A DNA stretch of 64,000 nucleotides from Arthrobacter sp. cf158 (GCF_900106835.1 NZ_FNNR01000008.1:124001-188000); one strand, 5' to 3'. Counted from the first letter of the stretch, positions 1-8,815 are shown. The notes: a model not told the origin generated them from the sequence alone. A program made the numbers and translations.

Positions 1-761
1 ACGCCGAGGACTTCGAATTCGACGAAGAGTCCGATCGCCAGGTCCAGACGAACAACCAGATCAAGACCATGGTTGGCACGCTCACCAACTGGATCGCCGA
101 GCAGCCCGAGGACCTTTCCGAACTCAAGGCTTCCCGTCGCCTGCACCTTCACTTCCTGCACAGCCCGGTTGAAATTGTTGATTCCGCAGAGACGCCCGGC
201 AAGGTTGCCGGCATCAAGTTCGAGCGCACCGAACTGGACGGCACGGGCAACGCCCGCGGCACCGGCGAGTTCATCGACTACCCGGTCCAGGCCGTATACC
301 GAGCAATCGGCTACTTCGGTTCGGCCCTGCCGGACGTCGAGTTCGACCACAAGAAGGGCGTGGTGACCAACGACGGCGGCCGCGTCCTGGACGCCGACGG
401 CCAGCACGTGCCGGGCCTCTACGCAACGGGCTGGATCAAGCGTGGTCCGGTTGGCCTCATCGGCCACACCAAGGGTGACGCCCTGGAGACCGTGACGTAC
501 CTCTTGGAAGACCGCGAAAACCTGCCGCTCGCCGAGGTTCCCGCAGCCGACGCCGTAGTGGAACTCCTGGACGCCCGCGGCGTGAAGTTCACCAGCTGGG
601 AAGGCTGGCTGGCGCTGGACGCCCACGAGCTCGCACTCGGTGCAGCCGCGACCGAAGCAGGCACCTCCCACGGTGTTGAGGTCAAGCGTGAGCGCATCAA
701 GGTTGTTCCCCGCGAGGACATGGTCAACATCTCCCGTGACGGTGTAGCCGCACAGGTCTAG
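1..761 (+). CDS. ferredoxin/adrenodoxin-type NADP+ reductase, C-terminal part (5' end outside window)
   Basis: The frame is open from base 3, so the gene starts before the window; about 252 C-terminal residues are seen. FprA-type enzymes are FAD flavoproteins that move electrons between NADPH and ferredoxin for P450s and other redox partners. The visible part matches, almost residue for residue, the second half of the full-length reductase at 22109-23557, including the segments FLHSPVEI, YRAIGY, NDGGRVLDADG and GWIKRGPVGLIGHTKGDA. The last two belong to the FAD/NADP-binding core. Residues specific to the N-terminal FAD motif are not visible. A G+C-rich hairpin follows the stop codon. Family is certain; the electron partner is unknown. 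Confidence 0.9.
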   Translation, partial: AEDFEFDEESDRQVQTNNQIKTMVGTLTNWIAEQPEDLSELKASRRLHLHFLHSPVEIVDSAETPGKVAGIKFERTELDGTGNARGTGEFIDYPVQAVYRAIGYFGSALPDVEFDHKKGVVTNDGGRVLDADGQHVPGLYATGWIKRGPVGLIGHTKGDALETVTYLLEDRENLPLAEVPAADAVVELLDARGVKFTSWEGWLALDAHELALGAAATEAGTSHGVEVKRERIKVVPREDMVNISRDGVAAQV

Positions 762-776
762 TTCCCGCGTTTCCTG

Positions 777-811
777 GCAGCGGGGTCACTCCTTTCGAGT
801 GGCCCCGCTGC
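777..811 (+). terminator. hairpin after the reductase gene
   Basis: A 15-bp stem (one G-T pair) closes a 5-nt loop: arms GCAGCGGGGTCACTC and GAGTGGCCCCGCTGC. It lies 15 bp after the stop codon. The following bases are only mildly T-rich, so it may be a weak intrinsic terminator or an mRNA 3' stabiliser. Confidence 0.6.
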
Positions 812-846
812 TGCTTATGGGACAACCGCCGGCGGTACCCTGAGTC

Positions 847-2211
847 ATGGACGTCGTTGTCATTGAAACGCCCCAGTTGGGGGACCGGAGCTACTTGGTG
901 CACGACGGCAATGTGGCGCTGGTGATTGATCCTCAACGCGATATTGACCGGGTTGAAGCTGCCGCCCGCGAAGCCGGAGTTCGGATCACCCACGTGGCCG
1001 AAACGCACCTCCACAACGACTACGTCACCGGTGGGTTGGTCTTGGCAGAGAAGCACGGTGCTGCGTACCTGGTGAATGCCGAGGATCACCTCGCATTTAC
1101 CCGGGTGCCCGTCACGGACGGGCAGGTTATCCGCGTTGGCCAGCTCGTGGTGCGAGTGGTTGCCACGCCAGGCCACACTCACACGCACCTTTCGTATGTG
1201 GTCCGGGATGACACGCACGACGACGGCGCTGAGGCCGTCTTTTCCGGCGGCAGCCTGCTCTACGGTTCGGTGGGCCGGACGGACCTGGTCTCTCCCGATG
1301 ACACTGCGACGTTGGCTCATCACCAGTACTCCTCGGTCCGGCGCTTGGTGGGCTCGTCGCATCCGGAAGCCTCGCTCTACCCAACCCACGGCTTCGGATC
1401 GTTTTGTTCCAGCGGTCCCGCGAGCCACCAGGAAGCATCCACGATGGGTGAGCAATTCAAGAGCAACCATGCCCTAACGGATCCCGACGAGGACCACTTC
1501 GTGTCAGAGTTGCTGGCAAACATCACCGCTTATCCCGCGTACTACGCCCACATGAGCCCGCTCAATGCGGCAGGAGTGGGACCCGCAGCCCTTGCCGTCC
1601 CGGACTCCGTCAATGCTGAAGTGTTGACCCGACGCCTGGACGCAGGGGAGTGGGTGGTGGATCTTCGGCACAGGGTGGCTTTCGCGGACAGCCACCTCAA
1701 GGGCAGCGTGAGCTTCGAGTACGGGAAGGGCGATAACTTCACCAGCTACCTCGGCTGGGTGATCCCCTGGAATCAACCACTCACGCTCCTGGGGCCCAGG
1801 GGAGAGGTGGAAAAGGCGATCCGCGACCTGGCGAGAATCGGCATCGACAGTCCGGACGCCGCCGTCGGGCCTTATCCGGGAGCTCTGGCCTCAGATGCGC
1901 CTCAAGCCAGCTATCCGCACGGGGACTGGTCTGCGCTCCTCAAAGGCCGTGAACCGGGGGACGTGGTGCTGGACGTTCGTCGCCCGGAGGAGTTCGAGGC
2001 ATCGCACATCAAGGGAGCCCTCAACATTCCCGTCTACGAGCTTCCCGGCAAGATCACGGAACTGCCGGATGCGAAGATTTGGGTTCACTGCGCCACGGGA
2101 TACAGGGCGAGTGTCGCGGCCAGCCTGCTGGACCGGGCCGGACGCGACGTGGTGCTGATCGACGCCAGGTTCAAGGATGCGGCCGGGGCCGGGGTTGAGA
2201 CGACGTCATAG
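847..2211 (+). CDS. MBL-fold persulfide dioxygenase fused to two rhodanese domains (CstB-like)
   Basis: A 454-residue three-domain protein. Residues 1-200 are a metallo-beta-lactamase fold with THLHNDY (His54, His56, Asp58) and PGHTHTH (His110). Residues about 255-335 are a rhodanese-like domain without a catalytic Cys. Residues about 355-454 are an active-type rhodanese with loop CATGYR (Cys415). This order, MBL, pseudo-rhodanese, rhodanese, is that of CstB, which oxidises persulfides and transfers sulfane sulfur in sulfide detoxification. The segment SGGSLLYG stands where ETHE1-type dioxygenases carry a metal-binding Asp. The function is therefore inferred from architecture. It stands alone, convergent with the GntR gene 11 bp downstream. 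Confidence 0.85.
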   Translation: MDVVVIETPQLGDRSYLVHDGNVALVIDPQRDIDRVEAAAREAGVRITHVAETHLHNDYVTGGLVLAEKHGAAYLVNAEDHLAFTRVPVTDGQVIRVGQLVVRVVATPGHTHTHLSYVVRDDTHDDGAEAVFSGGSLLYGSVGRTDLVSPDDTATLAHHQYSSVRRLVGSSHPEASLYPTHGFGSFCSSGPASHQEASTMGEQFKSNHALTDPDEDHFVSELLANITAYPAYYAHMSPLNAAGVGPAALAVPDSVNAEVLTRRLDAGEWVVDLRHRVAFADSHLKGSVSFEYGKGDNFTSYLGWVIPWNQPLTLLGPRGEVEKAIRDLARIGIDSPDAAVGPYPGALASDAPQASYPHGDWSALLKGREPGDVVLDVRRPEEFEASHIKGALNIPVYELPGKITELPDAKIWVHCATGYRASVAASLLDRAGRDVVLIDARFKDAAGAGVETTS

Positions 2212-2222
2212 CCCGGCAGTAG

Positions 2223-2903
2223 TTACCGCGGCGCCTGATCCGAACAGTAGTCAAGGTTCCGGTAGACGCTGCGGACGGCGGCATCGGGATCGTGGGCTTC
2301 CAAGGCATCAACCAGTTCGTCGTGGCCTTCGCGGGGGATGCCGTTGAAGCCGCCCTTGCGCTGCTGGCGGAGGAGGTCGTTGTGGAAGACACCGCCGAAG
2401 GAGACGTATAGCTGGTGCAACAGCGGATTGCCGGACGCCAAGGCAACGCGCTCGTGGAATTCCCAGTCGGCGCTGGCCCACGTTGGGTAGTCCTCGGCCT
2501 GCCAGGCATCATGCCGGAGTGCGAGGAGGCGGCGCATCTCGGCCAGATCCTCGGTGGTGGCGTGCTTGGTGGCGAGCCGGGCAGCCTGGGTGTCCAGACC
2601 GAGGCGGACCTCCACGATGTGTTCCTGCGTGTGCTCCAAATACATGCGCTGGGCCGCGCCGGACATCTCACTGTTGGCCCGCACATAGGTGCCGTCACCC
2701 CGGCGGACCTCCAACATGCCCGAGTGTGCCAGCGCCTTAATGGCTTCGCGCAGCGTCCCCCTGGACACGCCGAGTGTCGCCATGAGTTCCGGCTCGGCTG
2801 GGATGCGCTCCTGAAGCGGCCACTCCCCGGACTTGATCATGTCCCGCAGCTTGGCGGTGATCTCCTCGGCCAAAGCCGGGCGATGCGAAGGGGTAAGGGT
2901 CAT
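2223..2903 (-). CDS. GntR-family regulator, FadR subfamily (FCD domain)
   Basis: A 226-residue regulator. Residues about 8-75 form a winged helix (RIPAEPELMATLGVSRGTLR; RRGDGTYV in the wing). Residues about 95-215 form the all-helical FCD ligand domain, with acidic and His residues (D..FH..V; GHDELVDALEAHD) typical of metal-dependent carboxylate sensing. Its ATG overlaps the stop of the upstream MFS gene by 4 nt (ATGA), so the two are translationally coupled. I chose this start because the longer open frame is only the shadow of the transporter. It probably represses the pair through the palindrome at 4196-4214. The ligand is unknown. Confidence 0.92.
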   Translation of the reverse strand: MTLTPSHRPALAEEITAKLRDMIKSGEWPLQERIPAEPELMATLGVSRGTLREAIKALAHSGMLEVRRGDGTYVRANSEMSGAAQRMYLEHTQEHIVEVRLGLDTQAARLATKHATTEDLAEMRRLLALRHDAWQAEDYPTWASADWEFHERVALASGNPLLHQLYVSFGGVFHNDLLRQQRKGGFNGIPREGHDELVDALEAHDPDAAVRSVYRNLDYCSDQAPR

Positions 2904-4186
2904 ACTGTCCTCGGTCCGGTCTTGGTGGCAGTGCGCTTGCTGGTGAGCATGTGGCAAGTAACCATGAGCGCCACCGCAACAACCGACAGCAGGCTCAGGG
3001 GCAACACCCAGCCGCCGGTGGCGCTGTGGAGGAGTCCCATGCCAAAGGGGCCAATTGCCGCAATCAAGTATCCCAGCGATTGGGCGATGGTGGAGAGCGC
3101 GGTGGTTTCCGCCGTCGAGCGTCCGCTGCGGCTGATAATCACCAGAACCAGCGGGAAGATGCCCAAACCGAACCCGAAGAGCACGGCGGGGACAACAGCC
3201 AACGACGTCGGCAGCCAGATCATGGCGGCGATGGCCACCAACGTGGAGCTGCTGGCGAGGTACAGTGCGGGACGCAGCATGCCGGGCCGGGAACCGAAGG
3301 CCAGCAGGATCATGCCGGCGGCAACGGAGACCAGCTGCATTACCCCGAACTGCAGGCCGCTTTCGGAAGCGCTGAGGCCTTGCGAGGTCAGGATGTAGGC
3401 GAACCAGCTCATCACGGCGTAGGCCAGGAAGGCCTGGAAGGTGAAGATTGCGGTGATCAGGATGCCCAAACGGGTGCGCAGCAGGGGCCACATGGAAACC
3501 CGCGGACGATCAGTCTTGGTGGCGTTCCGGTGCGTGTGCAGAACCACCGGAAGGAATCCGATGAGGGCTGCGACGCCCAGCAAGCCCCAAGCAGCCAGTC
3601 CCATGGATGGCGAGCCGAGCTCCTGTGCCAGGGGAACGCTGACAACTGCCGCGAACGTGGCTCCGCCGGACATGGTGAACGTGTAGAGGCCGGTCATCAT
3701 GGAGGTGCGCTCGGAGTAGTGTTCGCGGATGAAGGACGGCATGGCAACGTTGCATACGGCCAGGCCGGACATAGCCAGGACTGTACCGCCCAGGAGAGCG
3801 CCAGTTACCGGCACACCGCGCAACAGCAGGCCGCCGGCCAGCAGTCCAAGAGCGATGGCGATGGCCTTCTCCACACCCACCCGGCGCGTCAACCAGGACG
3901 TTCCCATGCCCGCAACAGCAAAGCACAGCAAGGGAATGGACGGCAGGATCGACGCCACCAGGGCGCCATAGCCCAGCACCTGCTGCAGTTCGTGGAACAG
4001 GGCCGCGGCACTGGTAATGCCGGCCCGAAGGTTCAGGCCGATGAGCACCACGGCAATAATGCCGACGACGGCGACGACGCGCGTCTTGGGGACTGCTGAA
4101 GTTGCCGAAAGCGCAGGGGCGGCCTGAGCTGGGCTGACAGTAGGGATGTTTCCGGTGCTGGGGGTAAGAGGAGTCGTCGCGGCCAT
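2900..4186 (-). CDS. MFS transporter, CynX/NimT type
   Basis: A 428-residue protein with about 12 hydrophobic segments and a 35-residue polar N-terminus. It contains LNLRAGITSAAALFHEL in the first helix region, which resembles the LNLR motif of the cyanate/nitroimidazole (CynX/NimT) branch of the major facilitator superfamily, and GMGTSWLTRRVGVEKAI as a version of the loop 2-3 motif. These carriers export or import small anions and drugs, but the substrate cannot be read from the sequence. It is the first gene of a two-gene operon with the GntR regulator (4-nt ATGA overlap). A perfect 19-bp palindrome lies just upstream of its start codon. Confidence 0.88.
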   Translation of the reverse strand: MAATTPLTPSTGNIPTVSPAQAAPALSATSAVPKTRVVAVVGIIAVVLIGLNLRAGITSAAALFHELQQVLGYGALVASILPSIPLLCFAVAGMGTSWLTRRVGVEKAIAIALGLLAGGLLLRGVPVTGALLGGTVLAMSGLAVCNVAMPSFIREHYSERTSMMTGLYTFTMSGGATFAAVVSVPLAQELGSPSMGLAAWGLLGVAALIGFLPVVLHTHRNATKTDRPRVSMWPLLRTRLGILITAIFTFQAFLAYAVMSWFAYILTSQGLSASESGLQFGVMQLVSVAAGMILLAFGSRPGMLRPALYLASSSTLVAIAAMIWLPTSLAVVPAVLFGFGLGIFPLVLVIISRSGRSTAETTALSTIAQSLGYLIAAIGPFGMGLLHSATGGWVLPLSLLSVVAVALMVTCHMLTSKRTATKTGPRTV

Positions 4187-4195
4187 ATCTAAAGG

Positions 4196-4214
4196 TTAGA
4201 CGTTTGACGTCTAA
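4196..4214. promoter_or_regulatory. probable GntR operator
   Basis: A perfect inverted repeat, TTAGACGT-TTG-ACGTCTAA, begins 10 bp upstream of the MFS start codon. FadR-type GntR proteins bind short palindromes of this size, often with T..T/A..A ends. Its position between the transporter promoter and start codon fits autorepression of the MFS-GntR operon. The palindrome is seen directly; its assignment to this regulator is inference. Confidence 0.7.
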
Positions 4215-4264
4215 TGTCTAGAGTTTTGTGGTGAACCTCTCCGCGCTGGTTGTTTACGAGGCGG

Positions 4265-5707
4265 CTATCGAGGGTTGCGGGAACCCAGGCGCTGGACGGC
4301 CAATGCCAACCACAGCTGCACACGATCCTGCGTTTGCGAGGGGTCGTAGCCGGTCAGTTCCGTTATTTGCGCCAAGCGGTAGCGAACAGTGTTCCTGTGC
4401 AAGGTCAGAGCTTCGGCGACGGCGGCCACTGACCCATTGTGGTTGAGGTAGCTTTCCAACGTGGCCACCAATTCGGCGCCATGGGCAGCATCAAACTTCC
4501 GCAACGGGGTGAGGGATTCGCTGGCCATGTCCGCCAGCGGAACATCCTCGCTGGCCAGCAGCAGGGACGTCAGGCTCAACCGCTCAGGCTCGTTGACCGG
4601 CAAGCCGTGTGCCACGGCGTCGCGCGCTTCAAAGTAGCTCCACCGCAAGCCGTTCGGCTTCGTGTAGGCGCCCCCGATGCCAATGACGGCGTGGATTCCA
4701 GCCTCCTGCAAGTGATCGCTGAGGCTTTTGGCCAACGCGGTAGCTGAGCTGCCGTCGTCGCTGATGACCGTCACCAAATCCTTCCCGACGACGGCGCTGA
4801 CGCCGGCTTCCAGCGACTGAGGCAGGGAGATGCTGATCAGTTGCTTATGGTGTGCCGTTGATTCCGCCACGAGCACTACGTTTTTCCGTGTGCTGTTGAC
4901 TCCAACACCCGCCAAGCGCCTGGCAGCCTCAATGGTCTCCAGGGTGCCGTGGATGACGTCGTCCAGCACTTGGCCGGCCATCGCCCGCTGGGACTGACGT
5001 TGCTTAACCATGTTGTTGAGTTCCACGCTGATAAGGTTCTGCGCGTAACTCACGATTCCGGAGTCCACAAAGGGCTGCCGCAACCAGAGCGTGCAAGCAT
5101 CCCTGCGGCCGGTGGGAATCGGGTACGAAGCCCAGCCATCCGCCGTCGGGGCCGGTTTCCCCGCCACGCTGTTGTAGAGCTGCGCGCTGAACTGGGTGAG
5201 TACAACGTCGGTGCGGAGCATGCTGCCCAATTGCTTGAGGAGCTCGTTCAGGCCACCTCCGGTGAGGAGCGAGCGGGCCAGGATCTGATGTCCGGCGAGC
5301 AAGCGCTCCAGGTTTGAGTAGTGGTCCGCGGAGTGTGACTCGGCCACGAGCTTTCCGATGGCGATGAAGGGGATCTCGTACGGCACTTCCACGAGGGGCA
5401 GTCCCCAGCGGTTGGCCTCGGCAATGAGGGCATCCGGAACCGACTCGTGGGTGAGGCCGATGCCGAAGCCGATGCCCACGGCGCCGGCGCGCTGTGCTTG
5501 GCGGACAAACCGGCGCTGATCGGCGGCGCTCTTGAGGCGCAGCCCTGTGGTGAGGACCAGTTCTCCGCCGCTCAGAAAACGCTGCGGGTCTTCCAACTCC
5601 GTGACAGCAACCCAGCTGATGTCCTGGTTCAACGTGGTTTCAGCGAGGCCGGCCTGACGGAGTTTCAGGGAGGGGACAGCGACGAGCGAAGCGAGGGACA
5701 TTGCCAT
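4265..5707 (-). CDS. PucR-family transcriptional regulator
   Basis: 480 residues. The first 125 form the PucR N-terminal ligand domain (SWVAVTELEDP, FLSGGELVLTTG). The middle is a GGDEF-like/CdaR-type region. The last 60 contain the HTH_30 helix-turn-helix (GSVAAVAEALTLHRNTVRYR). PucR-type proteins control purine, amine or amino-acid catabolic genes, usually adjacent ones. It is divergent from the aminobutyraldehyde dehydrogenase-gabT operon with 144 bp between the starts, so it is the likely activator or repressor of that operon. Two ATGs two codons apart are possible starts; neither has a strong Shine-Dalgarno sequence. Confidence 0.9.
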   Translation of the reverse strand: MAMSLASLVAVPSLKLRQAGLAETTLNQDISWVAVTELEDPQRFLSGGELVLTTGLRLKSAADQRRFVRQAQRAGAVGIGFGIGLTHESVPDALIAEANRWGLPLVEVPYEIPFIAIGKLVAESHSADHYSNLERLLAGHQILARSLLTGGGLNELLKQLGSMLRTDVVLTQFSAQLYNSVAGKPAPTADGWASYPIPTGRRDACTLWLRQPFVDSGIVSYAQNLISVELNNMVKQRQSQRAMAGQVLDDVIHGTLETIEAARRLAGVGVNSTRKNVVLVAESTAHHKQLISISLPQSLEAGVSAVVGKDLVTVISDDGSSATALAKSLSDHLQEAGIHAVIGIGGAYTKPNGLRWSYFEARDAVAHGLPVNEPERLSLTSLLLASEDVPLADMASESLTPLRKFDAAHGAELVATLESYLNHNGSVAAVAEALTLHRNTVRYRLAQITELTGYDPSQTQDRVQLWLALAVQRLGSRNPR

Positions 5708-5851
5708 GCTTTAAAGCGTAACCCGGTACTGGTCAAGCGCACTAAGCGGGGGGTTCTTGTGTGTGCAGCTGGCTATTCCTTGGACCCCCTCCCTGGCATA
5801 GGCTCTGATCAGCTAAACCCATGCCCAGACTCCGAAAGAGGGTTGCACACC

Positions 5852-7282
5852 GTGGTTCAAACCTTGCAGAACTTCATCAACGGCGAATTCGTTACGCCGG
5901 CAGGTACGGGTCTTTTGGACATCGTTAACCCGGCCACCGGGGAGATCGTTGCCAAGTCGCCCATCTCGGTGCAGGCCGATGTGGATGCCGCCATGACCGC
6001 TGCCAACCAGGCGTTCAAGTCCTGGAAGAAGGCCACCCCGGGCCAGCGCCAGCTGATGCTGCTCAAGCTCGCCGATGCCGTAGAGGCCAACAGCGATGAA
6101 CTCGTGGAAGCCCAGCACCGCAACACCGGGCAGGTCCGCTCCCTGATTGCTTCCGAGGAAGTTGCCGCAGGCGCCGACCAGCTCCGCTTCTTCGCGGGTG
6201 CTGCACGCATCATGGAAGGCAAGTCCGCAGGCGAATACTTCGAAGGCCACACCTCCTACGTGCGCCGCGAGCCTATCGGCGTCGTGGCCCAGGTTGCTCC
6301 GTGGAACTACCCGTTCCTCATGGCCATCTGGAAGATCGGCCCCGCCCTGGCCGCCGGCAACACCATTGTCCTGAAGCCCTCGGACACTACCCCGGAATCC
6401 ACCCTGGTGCTGGCACGCCTCGCTGGCGAGATCTTCCCGGCCGGTGTCCTCAACGTTGTTCTTGGCACGGGCGAAACCGGCGCCATGATGGTTGACCACA
6501 AGGTCCCCGGCCTGGTCTCCATCACAGGCTCCGTCCGCGCCGGCATTGCCGTCGCCAGCGGTGCAGCCAAGGGCCTCAAGCGTGCCCACCTGGAACTTGG
6601 CGGCAAGGCTCCGGCAATCGTCTTCAAGGATGCCGACATCAAGAAGAGCGCAGCGGCCATCGCCGAGTTCGCCTTCTTCAACGCCGGCCAGGACTGCACG
6701 GCCATCACCCGCGTACTCATCGAGGATTCGGTCCACGATGACGTTGTGGCAGCCATGGTGGAGCACACCAAGACCCTGCACACGGGTTCGCAGAACGACG
6801 AAGACAATTACTTCGGCCCGCTCAACAACGTGAACCACTTCAACGCCGTGACCTCCGTGGTAGAGCACCTCCCGGAGAACTGCAAGATCGAAACCGGCGG
6901 CCACCGCGCAGGCGAGAAGGGCTTCTTCTTCGAGCCCACCATCATCACCGGTGCCAAGCAGAGCGACGACATCGTGCAGAAGGAAACCTTCGGCCCGGTC
7001 ATCACCGTGCAGAAGTTCAGCACGGAAGAAGAAGCGCTCGAGTTGGCCAACGACGTCGAATACGCCCTGGCATCCAGCGTCTGGACCACCGACCACGGCA
7101 CGGCCATGCGCATGAGCCGCGACCTGGACTTCGGTGCGGTCTGGATCAACACCCACATCCTCCTGACGGCAGAGATGCCTCACGGCGGCTTCAAGCAGTC
7201 CGGCTACGGCAAGGACCTCTCCATGTACGGCGTCGAGGACTACACGCGCATCAAGCACGTGATGTCTGCGCTGGACGCATAG
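5852..7282 (+). CDS. gamma-aminobutyraldehyde dehydrogenase
   Basis: A 476-residue NAD-dependent aldehyde dehydrogenase. It has the cofactor segment APWNYPFLMAIWKIGPALAAGN, the general base in LELGGK (Glu248) and the nucleophile in NAGQDCTA (Cys282). The FNAGQDCTA form is typical of 4-aminobutyraldehyde/betaine aldehyde dehydrogenases, and the next gene is a GABA transaminase. Together they would convert the putrescine product 4-aminobutanal to GABA and then to succinic semialdehyde. I chose the GTG start because AAAGAGG precedes it at good spacing and family members begin near here. The longer frame upstream has no homologous content. No succinate-semialdehyde dehydrogenase gene is in the window. 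Confidence 0.9.
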   Translation: MVQTLQNFINGEFVTPAGTGLLDIVNPATGEIVAKSPISVQADVDAAMTAANQAFKSWKKATPGQRQLMLLKLADAVEANSDELVEAQHRNTGQVRSLIASEEVAAGADQLRFFAGAARIMEGKSAGEYFEGHTSYVRREPIGVVAQVAPWNYPFLMAIWKIGPALAAGNTIVLKPSDTTPESTLVLARLAGEIFPAGVLNVVLGTGETGAMMVDHKVPGLVSITGSVRAGIAVASGAAKGLKRAHLELGGKAPAIVFKDADIKKSAAAIAEFAFFNAGQDCTAITRVLIEDSVHDDVVAAMVEHTKTLHTGSQNDEDNYFGPLNNVNHFNAVTSVVEHLPENCKIETGGHRAGEKGFFFEPTIITGAKQSDDIVQKETFGPVITVQKFSTEEEALELANDVEYALASSVWTTDHGTAMRMSRDLDFGAVWINTHILLTAEMPHGGFKQSGYGKDLSMYGVEDYTRIKHVMSALDA

Positions 7283-7328
7283 CGCCGTCGCGTAACCCGT
7301 ACGAATTTCCCAGAAAGGCAACCACCTC

Positions 7329-8684
7329 ATGACCACCACCGCGAACGAACTCTCGTACCGCATCGAGCAGAAGCGCAACATCAACGGCGCCTTCCCCGGC
7401 CCCAAGTCGCAGGCACTGGCCGAGCGCCGCTCCGCCGTCGTTGCTGCCGGTGTCGCCTCGGGCGTCCCCGTCTACGTTGAAGACGCCGACGGCGGCATCA
7501 TCCGCGACGTCGACGGCAACTCCTTCATCGACCTCGGCTCCGGCATCGCCGTGACCAGCGTCGGCGCGTCCGACCCCGCCGTCGTCGCCGCTGTCCAGGA
7601 AGCTGCCGCGCACTTCACGCACACCTGCTTCATGGTCACCCCGTACGAGGGCTACGTTGCAGTTGCTGAGCAGCTGAACCGCCTTACCCCGGGCGATCAC
7701 GCCAAGCGCACCGTACTGTTCAACTCCGGCGCTGAAGCCGTGGAGAACGCCGTCAAGGTTGCACGTCTGGCTACCGGCCGCGACGCCGTGGTTGCTTTCG
7801 ACCACGCTTACCACGGCCGCACCAACCTGACCATGGCACTCACCGCCAAGGCCATGCCGTACAAGACCAACTTCGGCCCGTTCGCGCCCGAGGTCTACCG
7901 CATGCCCATGAGCTACCCGTTCCGTGAAGAGAACCCGGAGATCACAGGTGCCGAGGCTGCCAAGCGCGCCATCACCATGATCGAGAAGCAGATCGGTGGC
8001 GACCAGGTTGCCGCGATCATCATCGAACCCATCCAGGGCGAGGGCGGCTTCATTGTTCCGGCCGAAGGCTTCCTCCCGGCACTGTCCGCGTGGGCCAAGG
8101 AAAAGGGCATCGTCTTCATCGCTGACGAGGTCCAGTCCGGCTTCTGCCGCACGGGCGAATGGTTCGCCGTTGACCACGAGGGTGTTGTCCCGGACATCAT
8201 CACCATGGCCAAGGGCATCGCCGGCGGCCTCCCGCTGTCCGCGATCACCGGCCGCGCCGACCTCCTCGACGCCGTTCACCCGGGCGGCCTCGGCGGTACG
8301 TACGGTGGCAACCCGGTTGCTTGTGCTGCAGCTCTCGCAGCCATCGACACCATGGAACAGCACGACCTCAACGGCCGTGCCCGTCACATCGAAGAGCTCG
8401 CCCTGGGCAAGCTCCGCGAACTGGCTGCTGAAGTTTCCGTCGTTGGCGACATCCGTGGCCGTGGCGCCATGCTGGCCATCGAGCTGGTCCAGTCCGGTTC
8501 CAAGGAACCGAATGCTGAGCTCACCAAAGCCGTTGCTGCCGCTTGCCTCAAGGAAGGTGTCATCATCCTGACCTGTGGCACCTACGGCAACGTGATCCGC
8601 CTGCTCCCGCCGCTGGTCATCAGCGACGAACTGCTGATCGACGGCCTTGAGGTCCTCGCCGCAGCCATCAAGGCTCACGCGTAA
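7329..8684 (+). CDS. gabT: 4-aminobutyrate--2-oxoglutarate transaminase
   Basis: A 451-residue class-III PLP aminotransferase. It carries FNSGAEAVENAVKVAR (phosphate-binding region), FDHAYHGRTNLTMALT, the Asp in IADEVQSGF that binds the pyridine nitrogen, and the PLP lysine in TMAKGIAGGLP (Lys295). These features are those of GabT, which moves the amino group of GABA to 2-oxoglutarate. It lies 46 bp after the aldehyde dehydrogenase with AAAGG before the ATG. A strong intrinsic terminator follows, closing the operon. Confidence 0.95.
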   Translation: MTTTANELSYRIEQKRNINGAFPGPKSQALAERRSAVVAAGVASGVPVYVEDADGGIIRDVDGNSFIDLGSGIAVTSVGASDPAVVAAVQEAAAHFTHTCFMVTPYEGYVAVAEQLNRLTPGDHAKRTVLFNSGAEAVENAVKVARLATGRDAVVAFDHAYHGRTNLTMALTAKAMPYKTNFGPFAPEVYRMPMSYPFREENPEITGAEAAKRAITMIEKQIGGDQVAAIIIEPIQGEGGFIVPAEGFLPALSAWAKEKGIVFIADEVQSGFCRTGEWFAVDHEGVVPDIITMAKGIAGGLPLSAITGRADLLDAVHPGGLGGTYGGNPVACAAALAAIDTMEQHDLNGRARHIEELALGKLRELAAEVSVVGDIRGRGAMLAIELVQSGSKEPNAELTKAVAAACLKEGVIILTCGTYGNVIRLLPPLVISDELLIDGLEVLAAAIKAHA

Positions 8685-8704
8685 CACTCCACGCTACAAA
8701 ACGA

Positions 8705-8740
8705 GGAGGGCCGGGAAATTTCCCGGCCCTCCTTTTGTTT
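8705..8740 (+). terminator. intrinsic terminator of the gabT operon
   Basis: Perfect 14-bp inverted repeat GGAGGGCCGGGAAA / TTTCCCGGCCCTCC followed by TTTTGTTT. A-rich bases precede it (ACAAAA), so it could work in both directions. Confidence 0.92.
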
Positions 8741-8745
8741 GGGCG

Positions 8746-8815
8746 CCGAGTTCGCGGGAAGGCGGCGAGGTCGCTGGAACTCTCCGGCGATCTGGCACAC
8801 CTCCCGCGAACTCGG
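8746..8815. repeat. compound intergenic palindrome, copy A
   Basis: A nested inverted repeat. The outer arms are a perfect 14 bp (CCGAGTTCGCGGGA / TCCCGCGAACTCGG). The inner arms are 11 bp with two imperfect pairs (AGGTCGCTGGA / TCCGGCGATCT) around a 4-nt loop. Related words recur at 20842-20910 and 47686-47745. It lies between the ends of two convergent genes, directly after a normal terminator. It resembles REP-type elements; no coding frame is evident. Confidence 0.7.

Noticed and set aside
5813..7405. Long open frame opposite the aldehyde dehydrogenase gene
   Set aside because: It is an antisense frame produced by the strong G/C third-base bias; it has no motif, no ribosome site and no consistent domain. 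Similar frames lie opposite gabT (7251-8687), the amino acid permease (28257-29735) and the CynX-like transporter (2951-4099).
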